DNA from: an uncultured Mycoplasma sp.
GTDB lineage: Bacteria; Bacillota_I; Bacilli_A; RF39; UBA660
Direction of reading: 5' to 3'
NCBI GenBank assembly: GCA_945947035.1
Contig: CAMEXD010000012.1
Location: 1-34,847, forward strand
Length of the DNA: 34,847 bases
Of the stretch, positions 1-7,509 are shown piece after piece. Position numbers and translations under genes: made by a program. The notes beneath the pieces were generated by a model. It was not told the origin of the DNA. It made no database searches and saw only the letters and a program-made list of their open reading frames with translations. Position 1 is the stretch's first letter, and each line of letters starts with the position of its first letter.

Positions 1-106
1 GATAGAATTTTTATATTCTACCTGCTTTTTCTAGTCATCTAGTCTGAACTGTAACAAATTATTTGTCTTTTTGGTTAAATCTTTTATTAAAATATAAATA
101 TATAGG

Positions 107-991
107 TTAATTATAATATTTTTTCAAATCTTCTTCTAAATTAGGATTAAACTTTTTATTTCTAATCATTTCGATTTCAAATTTATATGGAGGATACTCA
201 CCAATCCAAGGTGTTTCAAGAATTTTTGGAACGTCTTCTAAGTCTTTATTGTAAATGACATTAATTAAATTATCAAAACCAATTGTTCCATATCCAAAAT
301 TTGCATGTCTATCTTTATGAGAACCATTTATATTTTTACTATCATTTATATGAATGCAACCTACTTTTTTTAGTAAATCACGTTTTTTTAATTCTTCTAT
401 TACAGTATCAAAATGATTTATATCGTAACCACCATCTGATAAATGACATGTATCAAGACATATTCCAATTTGGTCTTTATTTTCAATTTTATCAATAATT
501 TCTTTTATTTCATCAAATGTTTTACCAACTTCAGTACCTTTTCCTGCCATAGTTTCTAAAAGAATTGTTGTTTTAGTACAAGATAAAACTTTATTTAAAC
601 CATTTGATATTGAACTAATTGCGCAAGAAACACCACATCCTACATGACTTCCTGGATGTAAAACCATTTTTTTTATTCCTAAGTCTTCACATCTTTTGCA
701 CTCATTAATTAAAAAATCTATAGAAAAATTATATTTATCTAAATCATTGGTATTAGCTAAATTAATGATATATGGAGCATGAACTACAACGTTATTAATA
801 TCAATATTATTTTCTTTCATAAGTTTCATAGCTTCATACGTTAATAAATCATTAAGTGGTAATCTAATAGTATTTTGAGGAGCACCTGTATAGAACATAA
901 AAGCATTACTTCCATAACTAATAGATTCTAAAACTGAACCCAATAATTGTTTTTCTTTACTAAAACCAACATGAGAACCAATAATTAACAT
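107..991 (-). CDS. nfo: Endonuclease IV (AP endonuclease)
   Basis: Zn-dependent apurinic/apyrimidinic endonuclease of base excision repair. The 294-residue TIM-barrel protein keeps the family landmarks: IGSHVG near the N terminus, YTGAPQNT, VVHAPYIINLAN, VLHPGSHVG, LLETMAGKGTE, CLDTCHLSDGGYD, HINDSK, KDRHANFGYGTIG and PKILETPW; the His, Glu and Asp residues in these blocks form the tri-zinc site. Length is normal for the family (about 280-300). I start at the ATG at 991 because MLIIGSH aligns with the usual MLRIGSH start, and it lies 11 nt after AAAGG; a GTG at 1000 sits too close to that Shine-Dalgarno. It is last in this minus-strand stretch, and the pilin gene upstream ends in its own terminator, so it is probably transcribed alone. 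Family identity is very secure. Confidence 0.97.
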   Translation of the reverse strand: MLIIGSHVGFSKEKQLLGSVLESISYGSNAFMFYTGAPQNTIRLPLNDLLTYEAMKLMKENNIDINNVVVHAPYIINLANTNDLDKYNFSIDFLINECKRCEDLGIKKMVLHPGSHVGCGVSCAISSISNGLNKVLSCTKTTILLETMAGKGTEVGKTFDEIKEIIDKIENKDQIGICLDTCHLSDGGYDINHFDTVIEELKKRDLLKKVGCIHINDSKNINGSHKDRHANFGYGTIGFDNLINVIYNKDLEDVPKILETPWIGEYPPYKFEIEMIRNKKFNPNLEEDLKKYYN

Positions 992-1036
992 ATTAATCAC
1001 AACCTTTTCTGTAAATAATTATATCATTAAAAGAAA

Positions 1037-1064
1037 AAAAACTCTATCATAAGATAAAGTTTTT
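1037..1064 (-). terminator. Intrinsic terminator after the 1103-1612 pilin gene
   Basis: On the minus strand AAAAACTTTATC pairs with GATAGAGTTTTT (one G-U) around a four-base loop, followed by more T residues. It lies about 40 bp after the pilin stop codon and before nfo. Confidence 0.75.
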
Positions 1065-1102
1065 AAAAAATATTATTAAAAATTATTTATTAGTTTTGTA
1101 TA

Positions 1103-1612
1103 CTAAGGAGTACAAGATGTTAAAGCTTGAACTGAACTATCAGAAATTGCATCCTCATCAGCATCAATTCCTTGAGTACCATCAGTTAAACAAATATGAT
1201 ATTTGTATGAGCCATCTGTTTGAGCAATAACTTGAATATAAGAATTTGAGTCATATTCATTTCCGTATGGACTTTTCTTTAATTTTTTCTCTAATAAATC
1301 GTTAATTCCCTCTTGCCAAGTTCCACCTGCAGTATCACATGCAGACTTTGTTGTATCACTTGTTTTAACGCTATCTTTAATACAAGCACCATTTAAGTAA
1401 TAAGTTCTATTGCCAGCAGCCCCAAATTGAGAAATAACATCATTTCTAACTGCACTAATTGCTGATTGTGCATTATCGGCATAAGTTCCCTTTCTTGCAG
1501 TAGTTAAATATCTTGTAACTGCAGGAACTGCTACTGCAACAAGTATAGCTAATATAACGATAACTGCTAAAAGTTCAATTAAAGTAAATCCTTTCTTATT
1601 TAATTTTTTCAT
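1103..1612 (-). CDS. Type IV prepilin-like protein (ComGC/pseudopilin type)
   Basis: Secreted pilin-like subunit, 169 residues. The N terminus is a classic class III signal: KKLNKKG then FTLIELLAVIVILAILVAV, with cleavage expected between Gly and Phe and the conserved Glu at mature position +5; the hydrophobic helix would hold the protein in the membrane before assembly. The rest is a small globular domain with four Cys (two may form a disulfide) and many Ser/Thr/Asp. I start at the ATG at 1612 because GAAAGGAG lies 8 nt upstream and it puts the leader peptide at normal length. It has its own promoter and terminator, although a second prepilin gene lies 88 bp upstream on the same strand. No prepilin peptidase, ATPase or platform gene is in this window, so whether it serves in competence, a pilus or secretion cannot be told. 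Confidence 0.88.
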   Translation of the reverse strand: MKKLNKKGFTLIELLAVIVILAILVAVAVPAVTRYLTTARKGTYADNAQSAISAVRNDVISQFGAAGNRTYYLNGACIKDSVKTSDTTKSACDTAGGTWQEGINDLLEKKLKKSPYGNEYDSNSYIQVIAQTDGSYKYHICLTDGTQGIDADEDAISDSSVQALTSCTP

Positions 1613-1644
1613 ATATAAATCTCCTTTCACTACCTTATAAATAA

Positions 1645-1673
1645 ATAATATCATTAAACTATATAACTTTCAA
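1645..1673 (-). promoter_or_regulatory. Sigma-A-type promoter of the 1103-1612 pilin gene
   Basis: Reading the minus strand: TTGAAA (1673-1668), a 17-base spacer, then TATTAT (1650-1645) preceded by TG one base before, an extended -10. The predicted start lies about 25 bases before the ATG's Shine-Dalgarno region. This implies the second pilin gene is not solely dependent on the first. Confidence 0.6.
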
Positions 1674-1700
1674 GATAATTTAACATAAATTGACAAAAAA

Positions 1701-2171
1701 TTAATCAATATTAAATCTTACAACTGAATCTTTATTTAAATTAGCCTCAGAAACATAACTAACTTCTGTAGTACTTGATGAAATTCCCCAAATTTTTTTA
1801 TTTTCTGCGTTTGTTGAAACTAATTTTATTGAATAATTATAAACACCTGCATTTATACACACTTTAACGCAACATTCATCAGGAGAATATAAATTACCAT
1901 CAGGATCTTTATCTAAATCTTGACCAAATAAAGAATTACTAGCACATATTTCTTTACATCTTCCTTCAGTTGGATAATATTCTTCATATTTTATTAATTT
2001 AGATTTATATTTTACATCACTTAAAAAGTTTTCTGCATCTGTTAATATTTGTTCTTTCCTTCCATTATCTACCATTTTTATTACGTTAGGAGTTGCAATA
2101 ACTGCTACAATTGCAATTAAAGTAATTACAACAATTAGTTCAACTAAAGTAAAACCTTTTTTATTTTTCAT
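1701..2171 (-). CDS. Type IV prepilin-like protein, Cys-rich
   Basis: Second prepilin-like protein, 156 residues, transcribed just before the 1103-1612 pilin. It begins MKNKKG/FTLVELIVVITLIAIVAVIA, the prepilin cleavage and helix motif with Glu at +5. The globular part differs from its neighbour: it carries a CKEIC and a CCVKVC cluster, suggesting disulfides in an exported domain. The ATG at 2171 gives the expected 6-residue leader; AAAGG is about 12 nt upstream, a little far. A TATAAT at 2201-2196 on the minus strand, 17 bp from a weak TTGTTT, may be its promoter, with the -35 falling in the T-tract side of the SASP terminator. Function beyond a pilus or pseudopilus subunit is not evident. 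Confidence 0.85.
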   Translation of the reverse strand: MKNKKGFTLVELIVVITLIAIVAVIATPNVIKMVDNGRKEQILTDAENFLSDVKYKSKLIKYEEYYPTEGRCKEICASNSLFGQDLDKDPDGNLYSPDECCVKVCINAGVYNYSIKLVSTNAENKKIWGISSSTTEVSYVSEANLNKDSVVRFNID

Positions 2172-2230
2172 AATATCACTTAGCCTTTCACTAAAATTAT
2201 ATAACATTTAAAAAATAAAAACAATATAAA

Positions 2231-2258
2231 AAAGATACAGAAAATATCCTGTATCTTT
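2231..2258 (-). terminator. Terminator after the SASP gene
   Basis: AAAGATACAG and CTGTATCTTT form a 10-bp perfect stem with an 8-base loop; the minus strand continues into T-rich sequence. It starts about 18 bp past the SASP stop. Confidence 0.88.
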
Positions 2259-2276
2259 GAAATTATTTATTACTAA

Positions 2277-2486
2277 CTATTTACTTTGAGTATTTGTATA
2301 ACCACCAAATTGTGATAATCCTCTTTCTACTAAACGTTTAGTAATTTCTCCACCTACTGATCCATTAGCTCTAGCAGTAGCATCTGGTCCTAAATTAACA
2401 CCAAATTCTCTAGCTATTTCATATTTCATAGATTCTAAAGCTTGTTTAGATCCTGGAACTACTAATTTACTTTTGTTTTGATTCAT
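2277..2486 (-). CDS. Alpha/beta-type small acid-soluble spore protein
   Basis: 69-residue DNA-binding protein of the dormant spore core; these proteins coat and protect forespore DNA and are degraded by the GPR protease on germination. Visible landmarks are the GPR site region KYEIAREFGV (cleavage after the first Glu), LGPDATARANGSVGGEIT, and the DNA-contact segment ending in KRLVERGLSQFGG. Length is normal. The start ATG has an excellent AGGAGGTGA Shine-Dalgarno 7 nt upstream. In Bacillus such genes are read by sigma-G; upstream I see only a CATTCTA resembling a sigma-G -10 and no good -35, so that is unproven. No terminator separates it from the gene ending at 2535, so read-through is possible. 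This is direct evidence that the organism belongs to a spore-forming lineage. Confidence 0.95.
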   Translation of the reverse strand: MNQNKSKLVVPGSKQALESMKYEIAREFGVNLGPDATARANGSVGGEITKRLVERGLSQFGGYTNTQSK

Positions 2487-2534
2487 GATATTTTCACCTC
2501 CTATACATTTATAGAATGTGAATTATTTTAAAAT

Positions 2535-2963
2535 TTAAAACTGGTAATTTCTACCTCTTTTAAATTTTGATTTAAAATTATCTTTTTTGTTAAAAATTAT
2601 ATTTAAATTTTTTTCATAAGTATAACTATCAACATAGCCAAATCTTATTATATCCTTTTCTTTATCACAATAAATAATATCCTTTATTTTTTCAATAATA
2701 TCATCATTTTTATTTAAAATTAAAATTTTTGTATAATTGCATCCTTTTTCTTCTTCAAGCACTACTATTATTTTGCCATCTTGATAAAAAAGATATGCAA
2801 ATGTTTTTGATAAATCATATTTATCTTCAAATAATATTATTTTAAATGGATCATATCGTAACAATATATCTTTTCTTATTACGTAATCTATAACTGGTTT
2901 TTCCTTTTTATTTAAATAAATATAACTTTTTCTTGTATGTTGTACATAATGTTTTTCTTTCAT
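2535..2963 (-). CDS. Uncharacterised 142-residue protein coupled to a transglutaminase-like gene
   Basis: I do not recognise this protein. It has no signal peptide or membrane segment, is rich in Lys, Asp and Ile, and ends in a basic tail (KSKFKRGRN). Alternating strands such as YLFYQDGKIIVVLEEE and TKILILNK suggest a small alpha/beta or beta-rich fold. Its ATG lies only 3 nt after the stop codon of the transglutaminase-like gene, and its AAGGA Shine-Dalgarno is inside that gene's last codons, so translation is probably coupled and the two proteins are likely to work together. Confidence 0.7.
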   Translation of the reverse strand: MKEKHYVQHTRKSYIYLNKKEKPVIDYVIRKDILLRYDPFKIILFEDKYDLSKTFAYLFYQDGKIIVVLEEEKGCNYTKILILNKNDDIIEKIKDIIYCDKEKDIIRFGYVDSYTYEKNLNIIFNKKDNFKSKFKRGRNYQF

Positions 2964-2966
2964 TTT

Positions 2967-4436
2967 TTATCTTCCTTTTTTATCTATTTTTGTTATTACA
3001 TTTAAAAGTTCCATTCTTTCTTTATCAAGTGCTATTTTTTCACTTTGTTTTAAATCACTCATTTTTTCAAAATAAGAATCTGTTAAAGCATCTTTTAAAA
3101 TCATATCATTACATTCATCATTGCCAAAGATTAATCTAAAAAATCTTGTTGCTTCGCTTTCACTATATCTACTACTTAAAACGTTAAAAATTGTATCTTT
3201 ATCATAACTATATTTTTTAGGATTTAAGTAGTGTTCAATTCTTCTCGTTTTAATAAATACTTTTAAAAATATATTACTTGATAAATTTTTACTTTCAAAA
3301 TCTTTTATCTCTTTCATTAAATCTTCTATATCTTGTTCTTTTATAGAGATACCATCTTCAAGATTATTAATTAAATCATCTATTTCTTTAACTTTTTTTT
3401 CATCATTTAAGTTAGTAAAAACTTGTTTTATTTTTTCTAATAAGCTTTTAGTAATAAAACTTAAATTAAATAATTGATAACTTTTATATTGTTTTTTTAC
3501 TCTTGATACTGAATTTAAGTAAAAATCTTCGTCTTCTTTTTGATTATAAACTTCTTCTTTTATTTTTTTAGCTTTTTCTAAGCTTAAACCAAAAAAATTA
3601 TAGCTATCTTCATTATCTTTTCTTTTGCTACTTTTACTATCCCAAGTTGCATCAAATTCTAGTATTCCTTTATAATTATAGGTTGTATCATTTATATAAC
3701 AAATATTAGTAACATGACCAACATTTTCTTCTTCATTAAAATAAAATCTTTTTTCAGTTTTTATTCCTAATAAATTAGCAACTGATGAAAAAATATTGGC
3801 AAATCCACTACAGACAATAGCATCTCCTTTTATAACTTTATCTAAATCTCTAGATTCATTATAATCGCCTTTTTTATTATATGCTCTATCCTTTATAATA
3901 TCATAGATAAACATCAACTTTTCTAATTCACTTAATTTAAACTTTTCTGTTAATTGTTTAATTTCTTCTACATAAGTTAAAGTATCTAAAAATTCTTTTA
4001 ATTTATAGTAATTATTGTTATTATACTCATGTCTTAAATAAACATTACCTTTAAATTTCATATTGCTAAGTTCTTTTATTTTATCATAAGAAAAATTATT
4101 TGTATTTAAATTTATAAATATATCATTTTCATAATTTTCTAAAAAAGATTTATTTTTCAAAAGATCATCTATACTATTTGTCTCTATCGTTATTTTTTTA
4201 AAATTATCTAAAGCTAAAGGATTATCAAGATATTTATGTAAACTTTCTATTAATTTTTTGGTATCAAAAAAATCATCCTCATCAATTTGACGTTCTTCAA
4301 AATTAATTTGATTTTTTATATATTTTTTCATACTCAATAATTCATTTATTTTGTCTAATTCTTTAGTATTTATATACACTGTTTCATTATTATAAGTAAC
4401 ATCATCTTCATTTTTTAATTCTACAATAAGTTCCAT
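2967..4436 (-). CDS. Transglutaminase-like (papain-fold) protein, 489 residues
   Basis: Probable cytoplasmic protein with a transglutaminase-like core in its middle: Cys209 in IVCSGFANIF, His241 in NVGHVTN and Asp262 in LEFDATWD give the Cys-His-Asp triad in the usual order and spacing. Such domains act as cysteine peptidases, amidases or cross-linking enzymes. About 200 residues before the core contain strand-rich segments without recognisable motifs, and the last 200 residues are charged and helical, possibly coiled coil. No signal peptide is seen, which is unusual for bacterial transglutaminase-like proteins that act on the wall. It lies 20 bp after thiI and is coupled to the downstream 142-residue gene. 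An extended -10 (TGTTATAAT, minus strand 4464-4456) inside the thiI tail may give extra transcription. Substrate unknown. Confidence 0.75.
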   Translation of the reverse strand: MELIVELKNEDDVTYNNETVYINTKELDKINELLSMKKYIKNQINFEERQIDEDDFFDTKKLIESLHKYLDNPLALDNFKKITIETNSIDDLLKNKSFLENYENDIFINLNTNNFSYDKIKELSNMKFKGNVYLRHEYNNNNYYKLKEFLDTLTYVEEIKQLTEKFKLSELEKLMFIYDIIKDRAYNKKGDYNESRDLDKVIKGDAIVCSGFANIFSSVANLLGIKTEKRFYFNEEENVGHVTNICYINDTTYNYKGILEFDATWDSKSSKRKDNEDSYNFFGLSLEKAKKIKEEVYNQKEDEDFYLNSVSRVKKQYKSYQLFNLSFITKSLLEKIKQVFTNLNDEKKVKEIDDLINNLEDGISIKEQDIEDLMKEIKDFESKNLSSNIFLKVFIKTRRIEHYLNPKKYSYDKDTIFNVLSSRYSESEATRFFRLIFGNDECNDMILKDALTDSYFEKMSDLKQSEKIALDKERMELLNVITKIDKKGR

Positions 4437-4456
4437 AAAACACCTCTATAATAGTA

Positions 4457-5638
4457 TTATAACATATCATTAAATTCTTTTTCATCTGTTATTTTTATAA
4501 TTTTTATATTATCAACTACTTCGTCGATTAAAGTTTCATAGTCAAACTTTTTTTCCATTTCAAGACATTTTTCAAGTTTTGGATTTATAACAGGATGTTT
4601 AGGTACAAAAATAGTACAACAATCTTCATATGGTAAAATACTAATATCATAAGTATCTATTTTTTTTGCTATATCTATTATTTCTAATTTATCAAAACAT
4701 GCAACTGGTCTTATAACAGGTGTTTTAACAACCTCATTTATTACAACCATACTATCAAGAGTTTGACTTGCAACTTGTCCAATTGATTCTCCATTAACTA
4801 TTACTTTGCAATTATATTTTTTACATGTTTTTTCTGCTACTCTATACATCATACGTCTTAATATTGTTATAACATATTCTTTATCGCAAGTTTTATAAAT
4901 TGTTTCCTGAAGTTTAGTAATAGATGCAACATAAAGATTAAAACTACTACAATAATTATGTAATTTTTTACTTAAATTTATCACTTTTTCTCTAGCATTT
5001 AAACTAGTATGAGGAATAGCTTCAAAATAAATTGCATCAAGTTTTACTCCTCTTTTTAAAGTTAGATAAAAAGCAACTGGTGAATCAATTCCTCCGGATA
5101 ACATTACAAGTCCTTTACCACCAACAGAAACAGGATATCCACCTAAACCTTTAATAGTATCTAAGTAAATATAAGTATCTTCTTTATTAATTTCAATATT
5201 TACATAAACAAAAGGATTATGAACATCAACTTTAATACCATCTATATTTTTTAAAATATATCCACCAATTATGTTGTTAAAATCCATGCTTCTAATAGGA
5301 AAAGTTTTATCACATCTTTTTGTTTCTACTTTAAATGTTTTATAATCTTTGTCTTGTAGTAAAGATAATACCTTTTCTTTTATTTCTAAAACATCAGTTT
5401 TAACTTTATAACAAAAACAATAAGAATGAATACCAAAAGTATGATTTAAAACATCTACTACTTTATCTTTTACCTTACTATCAAATTCAACAAACATTTT
5501 TGAATGTTCTTTAGTTATTTTAACGTCACTATTTTTAAGTTTTTCATATATATTATTATAGAGAGTATTAATAAAAAGATTTCTATTATCTTTTTTTGTT
5601 GTCAATTCAGCATATTTAATTAGAACAAGTTCTTTCAT
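4457..5638 (-). CDS. thiI: tRNA 4-thiouridine synthase ThiI (no rhodanese domain)
   Basis: Adenylates U8 of tRNA and transfers sulfur to give 4-thiouridine, a near-UV sensor; in some bacteria it also feeds thiamine thiazole synthesis. The 393-residue protein has the N-terminal ferredoxin-like plus THUMP region (about 1-165), then the PP-loop ATP pyrophosphatase domain with SGGIDS at 181-186, FEAIPHTS, and VNGESIGQVASQT. The segment LPYEDCCTIF carries the conserved Cys pair of the PP-loop domain. It stops there: there is no C-terminal rhodanese domain as in E. coli, which is normal for Bacilli, where a cysteine desulfurase supplies sulfur. No nifZ-type desulfurase gene is adjacent here. The start has AGGTGA 8 nt upstream and a good promoter at 5662-5690. 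Confidence 0.96.
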   Translation of the reverse strand: MKELVLIKYAELTTKKDNRNLFINTLYNNIYEKLKNSDVKITKEHSKMFVEFDSKVKDKVVDVLNHTFGIHSYCFCYKVKTDVLEIKEKVLSLLQDKDYKTFKVETKRCDKTFPIRSMDFNNIIGGYILKNIDGIKVDVHNPFVYVNIEINKEDTYIYLDTIKGLGGYPVSVGGKGLVMLSGGIDSPVAFYLTLKRGVKLDAIYFEAIPHTSLNAREKVINLSKKLHNYCSSFNLYVASITKLQETIYKTCDKEYVITILRRMMYRVAEKTCKKYNCKVIVNGESIGQVASQTLDSMVVINEVVKTPVIRPVACFDKLEIIDIAKKIDTYDISILPYEDCCTIFVPKHPVINPKLEKCLEMEKKFDYETLIDEVVDNIKIIKITDEKEFNDML

Positions 5639-5661
5639 AAAACTTTCACCTACCGCGCTTT

Positions 5662-5690
5662 ATTATACCTTATTAAATCCGATTTGACAA
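5662..5690 (-). promoter_or_regulatory. Promoter of thiI (shares its -35 with the divergent promoter)
   Basis: Minus strand: TTGTCA (5690-5685), 17-base spacer, perfect TATAAT (5667-5662), about 24 bp before the thiI ATG. The -35 is the opposite strand of the TTGACA used by the plus-strand HD gene. Confidence 0.65.
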
Positions 5691-5711
5691 TAATTTTATT
5701 TGTAGTATAAT
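5684..5711 (+). promoter_or_regulatory. Promoter of the HD-domain gene
   Basis: Perfect TTGACA (5684-5689), 16-base spacer, perfect TATAAT (5706-5711), 38 bp before the ATG. Overlaps the -35 of the divergent thiI promoter. Confidence 0.75.
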
Positions 5712-5749
5712 AATAACGTTTATATATTTTTAATTAAGAAGGGATTTTT

Positions 5750-6238
5750 ATGGATCAAGAATATTTAAAAATTATAAAAGATTTAGTTAATAATAGAAAA
5801 TTCAAAAAATTAATTAATGAAAAACATCACAACTCCAATAATAGATATAACCATTCACTTGATGTTTCTTATTATACATATAAAATTTGTAAAAAATTAA
5901 ATTTGGATTATGAAAGCGCAACAAGAGCAGCTCTTTTACATGACTTTTTCTTTAAAAGTGAGATAAGAGGACCAAAAGAGATTATTTTTCACCCTAAACA
6001 TGCTATTATTAATGCTTCAAAAATAACAAAACTTAATGATAAAGAAAAAAATATAATTTTATCTCATATGTTTCCAATTGGATATGTACTTCCTAAATAT
6101 AAAGAAAGTATTATCGTTGATATTGTAGATGATGTTGTTTCATTTAAAGATATTAAAAATATTTGCCAAAAAAATATAAGGAAGTTAGAAAATGCTCTTA
6201 GTTTTATTGCTTTTGTTTTAATTAATTTTATAAGATAA
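5750..6238 (+). CDS. HD-domain phosphohydrolase-like protein
   Basis: 162-residue protein of the HD superfamily of metal-dependent phosphohydrolases. The metal ligands are visible: His in YNHSLDVS, the HD doublet in AALLHDFFF, a further His in HPKHAI and in LSHMFPIG, and Asp in DIVDDVV. This layout is like stand-alone HD proteins found beside other housekeeping genes; substrate (nucleotide, second messenger or other phosphate ester) cannot be read from sequence. It is a single gene with its own consensus promoter, AAGAAGGG ribosome binding site 6 nt before ATG, and a strong bidirectional terminator after it. It ends at Ile-Arg with a short hydrophobic tail (SFIAFVLINFI) that could touch the membrane. 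Confidence 0.82.
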   Translation: MDQEYLKIIKDLVNNRKFKKLINEKHHNSNNRYNHSLDVSYYTYKICKKLNLDYESATRAALLHDFFFKSEIRGPKEIIFHPKHAIINASKITKLNDKEKNIILSHMFPIGYVLPKYKESIIVDIVDDVVSFKDIKNICQKNIRKLENALSFIAFVLINFIR

Positions 6239-6274
6239 AAATACCATTTTTTAATATTTTTAATTAAATATAAA

Positions 6275-6313
6275 AAGGACTATAATGAAATTATTTTATT
6301 CATTATAGTCCTT
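6275..6313. terminator. Bidirectional terminator between convergent genes
   Basis: Perfect 15-bp stem (6275-6289 with 6299-6313) and 9-base loop. T-rich sequence follows on the plus strand and the A-run before it gives T residues on the minus strand, so it can end both the HD gene and the gene stopping at 6333. Confidence 0.92.
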
Positions 6314-6332
6314 ATCTTTTTTTCTTATATAA

Positions 6333-6923
6333 TTATTTTTTTAATGTCTTGACAAATTTTTTTAATACTGGTTTTGCAAATTGTTCTTCCAGTGTTAAAA
6401 TACTACTTTTATATCTACTATATGCATCCTCATAATTTCCTTGTTCAATTTGTTCAATACAATAATCTACAACGTTATCATAAATATAATCATAAATAAT
6501 ATCTGACTTTTCTTCTTCGTTAATAGCTTCAACAATAATTGGTGCTACTTTATAATAATGCTCGATATCTTCTTTTGAAACAAAATTATCTCTAAACCAT
6601 CTTAATACTGTTAGTTCATAACAATTATCATCAAAATCTTCTTGAAAATGTTTCATACAAGCAGATGTTAAATAACAACCACCATTACTTTGTACTTCAC
6701 CGGTTGAAGGATTTTTAGAATTATTACTTTCTGAACGACTCCAGTCAGAATTTTTGCCAGAGTCATAATCATTTTTATTATTCCAATGTTCATGACTATG
6801 TCCACCATCACCATTATCAGAATAACGATTTACACTTCCGTTTTTTTCATAGCTAGTATATGTTAAATTTCCTTTGTCATCACTACTTGCATATCCCCAA
6901 TCTCTATTATTACCTTTACTCAT
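6333..6923 (-). CDS. CFI-box-like protein with low-complexity N terminus
   Basis: 196-residue protein of unknown function. Residues 1-80 are low complexity (Asn, Ser, Asp, Gly, His, Lys), with GGHSHEHW, and look disordered. From residue 81 comes a compact motif: GGCYLTSAC (Cys83, Cys89), then a DDNCYELTVLRWFRDNFV block (Cys101), which resembles the Cys/Phe/Ile CFI-box domain seen at the end of many uncharacterised Gram-positive proteins. The remaining 80 residues are helical and acidic (EQIEQGNYEDAYSRY looks TPR-like) and end in a basic KKFVKTLKK. The three Cys could bind metal or react covalently. Its ATG overlaps the end of the upstream gene by 8 bp; GGAAAGGTG lies 9 nt before it. Domain name is from memory; role unknown. 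Confidence 0.72.
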   Translation of the reverse strand: MSKGNNRDWGYASSDDKGNLTYTSYEKNGSVNRYSDNGDGGHSHEHWNNKNDYDSGKNSDWSRSESNNSKNPSTGEVQSNGGCYLTSACMKHFQEDFDDNCYELTVLRWFRDNFVSKEDIEHYYKVAPIIVEAINEEEKSDIIYDYIYDNVVDYCIEQIEQGNYEDAYSRYKSSILTLEEQFAKPVLKKFVKTLKK

Positions 6924-7215
6924 TATTTTTTACACCTTTCCAAATATAATTAATATCTCCATCATCATAAAAAATAAAATTTTTACGACCAATAAAATCA
7001 AATGCTTCATTATATTTTTTTATAATCATTTCAGTAAGTTTTAATTGTTGTTCATGATTTAATACTGAACGACTATCTCTAAATTTTTGATGTACATTAT
7101 AAGCTTCTTGAATTAGAGGAATTTGTACTCTATTATCATCTTCATAGCATTCCAACGCAAGTTGTGCTTTTAAAAGAAAATAGATATTTTTTTCTAATTT
7201 TTCTTTAATATTCAT
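6916..7215 (-). CDS. Small helical protein, partner of the CFI-box-like gene
   Basis: About 99 residues, mostly helical, no signal peptide or membrane segment; I do not recognise the family. The C-terminal part carries aromatic and acidic residues (NFIFYDDGDINYIWKG). The second ATG (7215) is preferred: GGAG ends 11 nt upstream, whereas the first in-frame ATG (7224) is only 2 nt from it. The stop overlaps the start of the CFI-box-like gene, so the pair is translationally coupled and probably functions as a unit. Similar pairing of a small helical protein with a low-complexity partner occurs in chaperone-substrate or toxin-like systems, but nothing here proves that. Confidence 0.68.
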   Translation of the reverse strand: MNIKEKLEKNIYFLLKAQLALECYEDDNRVQIPLIQEAYNVHQKFRDSRSVLNHEQQLKLTEMIIKKYNEAFDFIGRKNFIFYDDGDINYIWKGVKNNE

Positions 7216-7242
7216 ATAATGCATATCTCCTTTCTTGAACGT

Positions 7243-7271
7243 ATTGTATATTAAAAAGAACAAAAAATCAA
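7243..7271 (-). promoter_or_regulatory. Candidate promoter of the 7215-6333 pair
   Basis: Minus strand: TTGATT (7271-7266), 17-base spacer, TACAAT (7248-7243), 28 bp before the preferred ATG. Further upstream, 7369-7384 is an AAAAAGT/ACTTTTT dyad with a 2-bp centre; I see no gene between 7272 and 7444. Confidence 0.5.
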
Positions 7272-7444
7272 GTAATTAAAATAAAAGTTAAACATATCTT
7301 TAATTTTTAAAATAACGTGCTTTTAGGTTAAGAATAAAACTTACTCATTACATTTATTTTAAAGTACTAAAAAGTAAACTTTTTGTTCTAAAATATCCGT
7401 GTGATACATCATCTTTACATCAATTAGATTTTATCACAAAAAAA

Positions 7445-7472
7445 AGCATTAGAAGTTAATTCTTCTGACGCT
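7445..7472 (-). terminator. Terminator after the first DHHW gene
   Basis: Minus strand AGCGTCAGAAG and CTTCTAATGCT form an 11-position stem (one wobble, one mismatch) around 6 bases, followed by a run of eight T. It begins 38 bp after the DHHW stop codon. Confidence 0.82.
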
Positions 7473-7509
7473 ATTATTATAGAAATTATTTTATTCATTA
7501 ATATATTTT

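Noticed and set aside
54-66. ACAAA/TTTGT hairpin followed by CTTTTT at the left edge
   Set aside because: The stem is only 5 bp and the gene it might terminate is outside the window.
2487-2542. Sigma-G promoter for the SASP gene
   Set aside because: Only a CATTCTA resembling a -10 is present; no TGAATA-like -35 at 17-18 bp, so it was not listed as a feature.
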